Positions 57,783 through 64,000 of a DNA stretch of 64,000 bases are shown here, piece by piece. Both the position numbers and the translations under genes were made by a program. Source of the stretch: an uncultured Oscillospiraceae bacterium (GTDB lineage: Bacteria > Bacillota > Clostridia > Oscillospirales > Ruminococcaceae). Numbering within the stretch: position 1 is the first letter of the stretch; every line of letters begins with the position of its first letter. The notes beneath the pieces were generated by a model that did no database searches, had not been told where the DNA came from, and worked only from the letters and a program-made list of their open reading frames with translations. The DNA lies in NCBI GenBank assembly GCA_910589145.1, contig CAJUSD010000008.1:1-64000 (forward strand), written 5' to 3'.

Positions 57783-58232
57783 ATGAAAAAAACTTTGTTA
57801 GCATTGGCGGCGATTTTGGCTGTTGCCTTTGTTGGATGCGGCAGAAATACGCGTCCCAGCAGTTCGTCTATTTCGTCGTCTGTCTCATCGGGAACTTCTA
57901 CAGCCTCTAGTTCTGAAAGTATGGGGACTTCCAGTTCCTCTGGTTCTTTAAGTTCTTCCAATACTTCGGAAAGTTCTCAAAGCTCCTCTGTCAGCTCAGA
58001 CATTTCTTCCTCTGCTACAAGCAATTCTGCTTCCTCTCAGCCTGACGGCGTCATTTCAGAGGAGGTTATTCCAGATGGAAGCAGCTCGGATTTGGGAAGT
58101 TCCACTTCTTCCGGGGACCTGTCCAGTAACTCCAATTCCATGACTTCTGGTTCACTCCCTAGCTCAACTTCCAGCTTAGAGGCTTCCAGCTCCCAGACTT
58201 CGTCCAGCGGGGTTCATTCTTCCTCTAAGTAA
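57783..58232 (+). CDS. Small Ser/Thr-rich lipoprotein
   Basis: A 149-residue secreted lipoprotein. The signal KKTLLALAAILAVAFVGC gives the lipid Cys at about 19-20; the mature part is more than half Ser with Thr, Gly and a few acidic residues (SSSGSLSSSNTSESSQSSS), so it is a disordered, stalk-like tether. The frame is open from 57597, but the signal peptide fixes ATG 57783, with GCGAGGTAA upstream. It is divergent from cooS and has its own terminator. Its function is unknown. Confidence 0.72.
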   Translation: MKKTLLALAAILAVAFVGCGRNTRPSSSSISSSVSSGTSTASSSESMGTSSSSGSLSSSNTSESSQSSSVSSDISSSATSNSASSQPDGVISEEVIPDGSSSDLGSSTSSGDLSSNSNSMTSGSLPSSTSSLEASSSQTSSSGVHSSSK

Positions 58233-58260
58233 TTTGCTGCCTTTCACGAAATATTGTGGG

Positions 58261-58296
58261 GAAGCCGGATATTGTTTGGATATCCGGCTTCTTTTA
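58261..58296 (+). terminator. Terminator of the Ser-rich lipoprotein gene
   Basis: GAAGCCGGATAT (58261-58272) pairs with ATATCCGGCTTC, followed by TTTTATTT. Confidence 0.9.
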
Positions 58297-58581
58297 TTTC
58301 ATGTGCGTTTGAAAAGGCAAAGTTGTAGATATTACCTGCAAGAGATCAAAAAAGTTAATGTCTAGAAGGTGTGCAGTAAAGCTTTATGCAGCATAACTGT
58401 ACTCCTGAAAAACCCGTTTATGAAAGCAAAATACTTGGGGGAGGGGACAGGTTCAGGTTTCATAAAACATTATAAGGGCTTTTTGACCAAGCGGATTCTA
58501 ATTTGAGGAGATTACCACCAACCCAGATTCAGCGGAAAGTCAAGCTTCCCAGTCCTTTCCATTAAACATATGCTGCTTAAA
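58297..58581. other. Intergenic stretch, nothing recognised
   Basis: No ORF with a ribosome site, promoter or strong hairpin stands out in these 285 bases between the lipoprotein terminator and the second kinase's stop. Confidence 0.5.
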
Positions 58582-61500
58582 TTAAGCTAAAACCTTGTCA
58601 AGCGTTTCAATCATTTTTTCAATATTAATCGGTTTTGCAATATGCCCGTTCATTCCACATTGAAGGGCGTTTTGCCGATCCTCTTCAAAGGCGTTGGCAG
58701 TCATAGCAAGTATTGGTATTGCTGCTAACTCCTGATTTTCCAGCTTGCGGATCAGCTTAGTTGCTTCATATCCATCCATAACAGGCATCTGAACATCCAT
58801 TAGCACCAAATTATAATATCCAGGCTGAGAATTTTTAAGCATATTAACCGCAATTTGCCCATTATCAGCAACTTCCGTTGAAAAGCCGGCTTCCTCCAAA
58901 ATAACGGTAGCAATTTCCTGATTTAACGGATTGTCCTCTGCTAAAAGGATGCGTCCAGAACGAAGCGTCTGAAGTTTGTCTTTTTTCATCTGTGTTTCGA
59001 TGCTGCTGCTCGTATCAACGATAGAGCTGAGACAGCTTCTCAACTCAGATAGAAATAATGGTTTGCTGCAAAAAGCACTGACGCCAGCTTCCCGCGCTTC
59101 GTCCTCAATATCAGACCAATCATAAGCGGTCAGCACAATAATCGGAACGTTTCCACCAGTTTCCTTCCGAATTCTCCGGGCCACTTCAATGCCATTCATA
59201 TCCGGCATTAGCCAGTCAATTACATAAACAGAATACATATCGTTGCGCATAACCGCCTGATGTGTACGCAAAACAGCTTCCCGGCCGGAAAGGGTCCATT
59301 CTGCACGCATTCCAATCTGTTGAAGCATATAGGAAACACTGTCACAGGTGTTGAAATCATCATCCACTACCAGAGCCCGGCAGTTTTTAAGCTTTCGGAT
59401 TTCAGGAATAATTTTGACTTCACTGCTTAGGCGGAAGGTAAGGGAAACCAAAAACTCTGTCCCTACATTCTGCTCACTTTTTACCTGAATCGTTCCATTC
59501 ATCATGTCAACAATATTTTTCGTAATTGCCATTCCAAGACCGGTTCCCTGAATACCGCTGATAGTAGAATTCCGCTCTCGTTCAAACGGCTCAAAAATAT
59601 GATCGACGAAGTCCTTGCTCATGCCGATACCGTTATCTTTAATACAAAACTCATAGGTTGCATAGCCTTCTGGAGCTCCAGCCTTTTCTGAAATCCTCAT
59701 GCTGACAATGCCGCCAGCTGTTGTATATTTAATAGAATTACTTAACAGGTTCAGGAGCAGTTGGTTTAATCGCAGTTTATCACAATAAATATCTTCATCT
59801 AAAACATCTACCGCATCAATATATAAGTCCAACTGTTTTGCGCGGACATCTGCCTGCACAATACTCCGCAGTCCATGGAGAATATCCGGCAGGCTGCAGA
59901 GCTTTTCATCCAAACGCATTTTGCCGCTTTCTATCCGGCTCATATCCAAAACGTCATTAATCAAGCTTACCAGATGGTTTCCTGAAGTCAATATTTTTTT
60001 CAGGTATTCCTGAACCTGATCTTTTCGGTCAATATGGGTGAGGGCTAAGGTGGTAAAGCCGACAATCGCATTCATAGGTGTGCGGATATCGTGGGACATA
60101 TTGGAGAGGAATATACTTTTGGCTTTGCTGGCCCTGTTAGCTTGTAAAAGTGCATCTTCCAACAGGGTTTTCTTTTCCATTTCCTCACGTGTTGCATTGT
60201 CCACATTGCGAAATCCCAGTACAATCCTATGGCGGTTTCCCCAAGTTCCAGCACGTACGGCCTTGATCTGATAATATACCACTTTTCCGTTAATACAGGA
60301 GCGATAATTGATATAATAAGTTTTCCCTTCAGATAAAACATGTTTTAAGTTTTCCTGCGAGCATGTATGACGCAGGGACTCCTGATCGTCTGTATGGACA
60401 AAACGCTGTATATATTGTTCCATGCTGTCCTGGAAAGTAATTTTTCCTTTGAAAATGGGGGCGATTGATTGGTCAATGCCTTCAGCTAACTGAAGCAGGT
60501 CTCCTTCTCCGTTGTCCAAATTAAAAAAGCATACTAAAGTATAATCGACGCTTAAAGCGTGGATCAGTTCTATCTGGCGGCGTTCGCTTTCGTTCCTTTC
60601 CTCCTGTTCCCGCAATTTTTGGGCAGTACAATCTAACAGGAACCGTTGATAGAACAGCTCCCCATTTTCTTCTACCAGCTTGACATTTCCCATGATGTGA
60701 AGCAGCTTCCCGTCTTTATGCTGTACACGGTATTCTACGCTAATAGAGTCTTCTGCCTTTTTCAATGATTGGATACTTTTGCGCAGTTTGGACTTATCTT
60801 CATCTACAACCGAACCCGCAACAGTGGAAAATCCATCCTCCATCATTTCTTCCTGAGTTTCATAGCCCAGAATTTGAAGCGCCGCCCGATTAATACGAAC
60901 AATTTTTGAACCATCCAGCGTATGGTATATAACCCCACAGTCCATAGTGGTAAATATTGTTTCAAGGGCCTGATTTTTTGATATAATTTCCTGGCGGTAC
61001 TCTTGTTCCTTTGTAACGTCAATTGCAACGCCCACTGTTCCCATGACGCTGCCGTCTAAATTGAACAAAGGAGATTTATAAGTGGTAAGCAGCCGCGTTC
61101 CTTCACTGGTCTTAATCACTTCTTCTGAAACTAAGGTTGCTTTCCGGCTCATAACCTCGCGTTCTGACTCAATACAGGCAGGATCGTCATATTCTACATC
61201 CCAGATATAGGCGTGGCGCTGTCCTTCCACCTGTTTTTTAGTTTTACGAACCGTTTTACAGAAGCTGTCGTTTACTTTCTCATGGATTCCATTCTTATCT
61301 TTATACCAAATTAAATTTGGAGAACTGTTAATTGCAGTTTCCAGATAGTGGCTGGTCTGCCAGAAATCTTTCTCTTGTTTATAGGACTGCTGCCAGCGCA
61401 GAAACCGGAACTGAATTTCCTCTGAGCTTAGCGGTGTAGTCCAGATATCTTTTACTTCTGTCAGACTGCCGGCTATTTCCTCTATCTGTTTTTTATCTGC

Positions 61501-61740
61501 TAGAAGAATCAATTCTGCATCCTGCCGCTTCCCATTTAACAGCCTATACAATGTATCCTTGGCGTCCATCCCATTCAGGTCTGCCAAAATGACATCTGCT
61601 TTTGCTAAAGCTGATTCATCGGGTTCTTCCCCTTCATCGAATTCATGTGTAAAATGTTCTAAAGGGACAATCCTTTTCATTATTTCAATTGCTTTGCGCT
61701 GATTCCCTATTAAATAGAAATGAATACAGCAATGATACAT
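58582..61740 (-). CDS. Soluble multi-PAS hybrid histidine kinase with two receiver domains
   Basis: A 1052-residue cytoplasmic kinase paralogous to the gene at 36309. A degenerate receiver-like N-domain (about 1-125; VILADLNGMD) precedes three PAS-type domains (about 135-260, 265-385, 395-525). HisKA has His 550 in LSNMSHDIRTPMNAIVGF, followed by HATPase (DNGIGMSKDFVD, GTGLGMAITKN). Two receivers follow: phospho-Asp 842 in VIDWLMPDMNG and Asp 982 in LMDVQMPVMDG. Both kinases share TAYDWSDIEDEAREAG nearly unchanged. AGGGGGAG fits ATG 61740 better than the upstream start at 61767. No output regulator is adjacent. Confidence 0.88.
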   Translation of the reverse strand: MYHCCIHFYLIGNQRKAIEIMKRIVPLEHFTHEFDEGEEPDESALAKADVILADLNGMDAKDTLYRLLNGKRQDAELILLADKKQIEEIAGSLTEVKDIWTTPLSSEEIQFRFLRWQQSYKQEKDFWQTSHYLETAINSSPNLIWYKDKNGIHEKVNDSFCKTVRKTKKQVEGQRHAYIWDVEYDDPACIESEREVMSRKATLVSEEVIKTSEGTRLLTTYKSPLFNLDGSVMGTVGVAIDVTKEQEYRQEIISKNQALETIFTTMDCGVIYHTLDGSKIVRINRAALQILGYETQEEMMEDGFSTVAGSVVDEDKSKLRKSIQSLKKAEDSISVEYRVQHKDGKLLHIMGNVKLVEENGELFYQRFLLDCTAQKLREQEERNESERRQIELIHALSVDYTLVCFFNLDNGEGDLLQLAEGIDQSIAPIFKGKITFQDSMEQYIQRFVHTDDQESLRHTCSQENLKHVLSEGKTYYINYRSCINGKVVYYQIKAVRAGTWGNRHRIVLGFRNVDNATREEMEKKTLLEDALLQANRASKAKSIFLSNMSHDIRTPMNAIVGFTTLALTHIDRKDQVQEYLKKILTSGNHLVSLINDVLDMSRIESGKMRLDEKLCSLPDILHGLRSIVQADVRAKQLDLYIDAVDVLDEDIYCDKLRLNQLLLNLLSNSIKYTTAGGIVSMRISEKAGAPEGYATYEFCIKDNGIGMSKDFVDHIFEPFERERNSTISGIQGTGLGMAITKNIVDMMNGTIQVKSEQNVGTEFLVSLTFRLSSEVKIIPEIRKLKNCRALVVDDDFNTCDSVSYMLQQIGMRAEWTLSGREAVLRTHQAVMRNDMYSVYVIDWLMPDMNGIEVARRIRKETGGNVPIIVLTAYDWSDIEDEAREAGVSAFCSKPLFLSELRSCLSSIVDTSSSIETQMKKDKLQTLRSGRILLAEDNPLNQEIATVILEEAGFSTEVADNGQIAVNMLKNSQPGYYNLVLMDVQMPVMDGYEATKLIRKLENQELAAIPILAMTANAFEEDRQNALQCGMNGHIAKPINIEKMIETLDKVLA

Positions 61741-61853
61741 ATTATGTCTCCCCCTTGCGCATTGCAAATGACTAACTTGGGTTTATACCTTTCCGTATGA
61801 GCTCTGCTTCAGGAATATTTCCCCCACAAATAATTCATTCGCTTATGTGTTAT

Positions 61854-61882
61854 ATTTTACCAACCCCATTATACTTTGTCAA
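61854..61882 (-). promoter_or_regulatory. Promoter of the second hybrid kinase (minus strand)
   Basis: On the minus strand TTGACA (61877-61882), a 17-base spacer and TAAAAT (61854-61859); the leader to ATG 61740 is about 105 bases, like that of the paralogue. Confidence 0.8.
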
Positions 61883-62284
61883 TATAACGGTTTTTTCCAA
61901 ACATGGAATAATGAGACTGCAAAAGACTGGCAGTATATTTATTTTTAGACAAAAATAAATCCTGAAAGATAAAAATCCAGACAGCATCTCTATATTTTTA
62001 GTGTATAAATCAGATATCATTCTAATAAAAAGAGAAATGATAAAATAATCTAATATATAAAAGAAAAGGTGATTTTAAAAAATTTATTTTCTGCTTTATT
62101 TTCTTAAGAAAGATTGGGGTTGCTTTCCCCAATCTTTCGACCATAAAATTAATTTTCACATTTCTTCTTTTTAATACTGAGTGGGGAATTATCCTGACAT
62201 CCCTGAAGCCTGAATTCAAACTTGGACGTTCAACTGGGTCAAGTATCATCCACAAATTAGAATTCAATAGGTCAGAAAACTTTA
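61883..62284. other. AT-rich intergenic region with one strong hairpin
   Basis: The only clear structure is GAAAGATTGGGG (62108-62119) pairing exactly with CCCCAATCTTTC (62127-62138) across TTGCTTT. A minus-strand frame of 81 codons over this stretch lacks a ribosome site and protein-like composition, so I do not call it a gene. Confidence 0.4.
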
Positions 62285-62452
62285 TTTCTCCCTTTTGGTT
62301 TATACAGGAGTATTTTGCGCCGGCGGTTTCAGTGCAGAAAGCTGCAATGGCGATCAGAAGGCTTTTCAGGAGCGCAGCTTTGCTGCACAGCTCCCGGAAT
62401 CCGCCCCCTTTTTTATACGCTTGAGGTTGTGCAGTCCTTTGGTTTATGCTCG
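62285..62452 (-). repeat. Diverged relative of the dispersed repeat at the 3' end of the WYL gene
   Basis: Read on the minus strand: GCATAAACCAAAGGACTGCA, CAAGCGTATAAAAAAGGGGG, the dyad GTGCAGCAAAGCTGCGC, then GGCGCAAAATACTCCTG. This order follows the heads of copies D, E and C. The head lies inside the last codons of the WYL gene (protein end HKPKDCTTSSV). The match is weak in the middle. Confidence 0.45.
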
Positions 62453-63504
62453 TAGGTCAGCATTTTAGATTTTACCTGTGTTGTTATCTCCAAACGTTTT
62501 GCCTGCAAAGCAACACGCGCTCGAACCTGCTGAAGAAACGATTCAGGCCCCAATACCCGTACCACTGGGCCAAACCCTAAAATGCGAATCAAAACTTCTG
62601 TTTCATCGGCTTTCTGATACCAAATTTTTACCTGGCAGTGTCCAGTCTGCTGGTCAAAAGAAGTTTCCTTTTTATAGGATGAAAATTCCACTAGAAAACG
62701 TTCCACTCCATTTCGTTCTGGTGAAACATCCACTTCAACCGGCTGGCTGCATTGCTGCTTTTCCATCCATTTCAGAAATAATAACCGTTCTGAGGGAGTT
62801 TCAAATTTTCCATAATAGGAACTGACTGCTGTGACCCGACCCAAATTAATGGTAGCATATCCTGCAAATTTTTTATGATGCAGCCTTTGGCAGTATACCC
62901 GAAATTTATTATCTTTCTCAGAAAATTCCAACTGTAGGGGAAGATAAACGCCTCTATGAATCCGGGGATTTTCCAAACCATCGTGAGTCCCAGCCTGAAA
63001 GGAAATTTCGACAGCATTTCCTTCCTGTAAAGCAGAAAGCACCATACGGAAATTTTTTTGGTATACAGAGGATTGATAAGGATCGCCATCCTGGTACTGG
63101 TCAAAACAGCGAAAATCTTTATTTTGATATAAAGGGGCAATTCCTTCTAATGCCTGAGACAACCTTCCTAAAAGTTCATAAGAAAGGAACAGGGGGGCTT
63201 TTGGATCAGAAACTACAGCAGAAAGCCATTTTCGTTCAAGAAGGGTTAAAGGCCTTTTTGATAGACAATGCAGCCGGCTTTTCCAATGGGGAGGCGTCCC
63301 GGAAAGTTTCTCTAAAAAGGGCCATCCATCTTCACCAAGCAATTTAGGGAGCAGGTATATAGATGTTTCGGCAAATCCCATACGGTCTGCCAGCTTCTGG
63401 ATTCCTTCCCGGGTCAGCCCGTTCTTTCCTGGATTTCCACAGATCTGCAAAAGATACGATGTCATTTGATAATATGCCCCAAACACTTCTGAAAACAATT
63501 CCAA
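62413..63504 (-). CDS. WYL-domain transcriptional regulator-like protein
   Basis: A 363-residue protein of the WYL group, without a clear N-terminal helix-turn-helix (LTREGIQKLADRMGFAETSI may be a degenerate one). The WYL beta domain spans about 165-240 (AVEISFQAGTHDG; YLPLQLEFSEKDNKFRVYCQ) with a C-terminal WCX-like part. TTG 63513 overlaps the preceding stop by four bases but is too close to GGGGAGG; TTG 63504 has ten bases of spacing and is preferred. It is coupled to a second WYL gene upstream. WYL proteins sense ligands such as nucleic acid; the ligand here is unknown. Confidence 0.72.
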   Translation of the reverse strand: MELFSEVFGAYYQMTSYLLQICGNPGKNGLTREGIQKLADRMGFAETSIYLLPKLLGEDGWPFLEKLSGTPPHWKSRLHCLSKRPLTLLERKWLSAVVSDPKAPLFLSYELLGRLSQALEGIAPLYQNKDFRCFDQYQDGDPYQSSVYQKNFRMVLSALQEGNAVEISFQAGTHDGLENPRIHRGVYLPLQLEFSEKDNKFRVYCQRLHHKKFAGYATINLGRVTAVSSYYGKFETPSERLLFLKWMEKQQCSQPVEVDVSPERNGVERFLVEFSSYKKETSFDQQTGHCQVKIWYQKADETEVLIRILGFGPVVRVLGPESFLQQVRARVALQAKRLEITTQVKSKMLTYEHKPKDCTTSSV

Positions 63505-63509
63505 TGCTG

Positions 63510-64000
63510 TCAATCCTCCCCTCTATAGAGCCCTGCCATGCGTTCCATATCGTTGTAAAAACGCCGAACAACCTTTGAATTGTCCCCCTCCACTTTAAAA
63601 ATCCTCCCAGTGAAGGTTTTAACCCATTCCATCAATTCGTTTGAATCCGATACATAAATAGAATAACGAAAACGGTTTATCCCAACCTGTTCAATGGTAC
63701 CGCCGCGGCCTTCCCGGAGAAGCCGCTGCAGAATATATTTTTCTCTTTTTTCATCTATAAACAGTTCCATTGAAAAACGTTCCCGCTTTGGTCTCCAGGT
63801 TATAGCAGAACCCCAAGCGGCATTTAAACTTTCCTCTCCCTGACAGCGGATGTTTTCTAATTCTGGCGGACAGAATCCAAGGCGTTTAATAGATTGAATG
63901 TAATCTAATCGGAAGGAATGGAAATTTTTACGTTTGTCTCCATAGAGAACCAAGTATCTTCTTCCGGTTTGTGCGCTGACTAAAATGGTGATTGGAACCC
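63510..64000 (-). CDS. WYL-domain regulator, C-terminal part (runs off the right edge)
   Basis: The C-terminal 163 residues of a WYL protein; the frame stays open to the window end with no start needed. The WYL core is visible at the edge (ITILVSAQTGRRYLVLYGDK), followed by RKNFHSFRLDYIQSIK and a WCX-type tail (MERMAGLYRGED). The ORF start at 63953 is an artefact of the window edge; the real protein extends upstream with the usual HTH expected. It overlaps the next WYL gene's start region, so both are one operon. Confidence 0.82.
   Translation of the reverse strand, partial: VPITILVSAQTGRRYLVLYGDKRKNFHSFRLDYIQSIKRLGFCPPELENIRCQGEESLNAAWGSAITWRPKRERFSMELFIDEKREKYILQRLLREGRGGTIEQVGINRFRYSIYVSDSNELMEWVKTFTGRIFKVEGDNSKVVRRFYNDMERMAGLYRGED

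Noticed and set aside
62022..62267. Minus-strand 81-codon frame between the second kinase and the WYL gene
   Set aside because: No ribosome site, spans a perfect hairpin, and its composition is not protein-like.
1..64000. tRNA or rRNA genes
   Set aside because: I looked for cloverleaf ends with T-loop GTTCAAATC-like and CCA or anticodon stems and found none that hold up; a tRNAscan run would settle this.

Overview
The window looks like a chromosomal segment of a low-to-mid GC Firmicute of class Clostridia. A gut-type Oscillospirales (Ruminococcaceae/Oscillospiraceae-like) bacterium is my best guess. The basis is the Firmicute order of the rimP-nusA-ylxR-L7Ae-infB-rbfA-nrnA-truB-ribF cluster, AGGAGG-type ribosome sites, many TTGACA-17-TATAAT promoters, a KtrAB potassium system, an anaerobic nickel CO dehydrogenase and a Na+-pump decarboxylase. 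The species call is inference; no rRNA or tRNA gene was found.

Layout. 1-3.2 kb: tail of a collagen-like protein, a DUF3100 membrane-protein pair, decayed remnants and an XRE regulator. 3.3-10.4 kb: azlCD, rimM-trmD, HPr, uvrC, rsmD-coaD and a coiled-coil protein. 10.5-18.2 kb: SGNH hydrolase, lipid kinase, DUF2200, and a 1698-residue MBG-domain surface protein. 18.3-26.4 kb: a sigma factor, a zinc-ribbon protein with a structured leader, a DUF1848 gene between inverted repeats, DUF4241 and DUF6348-like genes, ktrB-ktrA, and a cytidylate-kinase-like gene with a structured leader. 26.4-31.4 kb: AraC regulator divergent from galK, and oadG-oadB. 31.4-36.1 kb: a minus-strand operon (AlaX-like, ferritin-like, DUF815 ATPase, solute-binding lipoprotein) and a SLOG protein. 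36.3-39.2 and 58.6-61.7 kb: two paralogous hybrid histidine kinases. 39.3-43.0 kb: purL. 43.5-52.7 kb: the translation/RNA cluster. 53-57.5 kb: cooS, ferredoxin, FAD oxidoreductase and a UroD-like methyltransferase. 57.8 kb: a Ser-rich lipoprotein. 62.4-64 kb: two WYL regulators, the second cut by the window end.

Most noteworthy is a dispersed, modular, hairpin-rich repeat family, not explained by any gene. There are three long copies (19.4, 20.8 and 26.4 kb), one internally deleted copy (6.4 kb) and shorter or diverged relatives (29.4, 43.5, 52.9, 62.3 kb). Most begin immediately after a stop codon or terminator. The same hairpin positions hold different but self-complementary sequences in different copies, so structure is conserved more than sequence. 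Two copies form inverted arms sharing a perfect 71-bp identity around the DUF1848 gene. A 74-bp near-perfect palindrome and a 163-bp imperfect palindrome are further MITE-like insertions. Two candidate structured RNAs precede the zinc-ribbon gene and the cytidylate-kinase-like gene.
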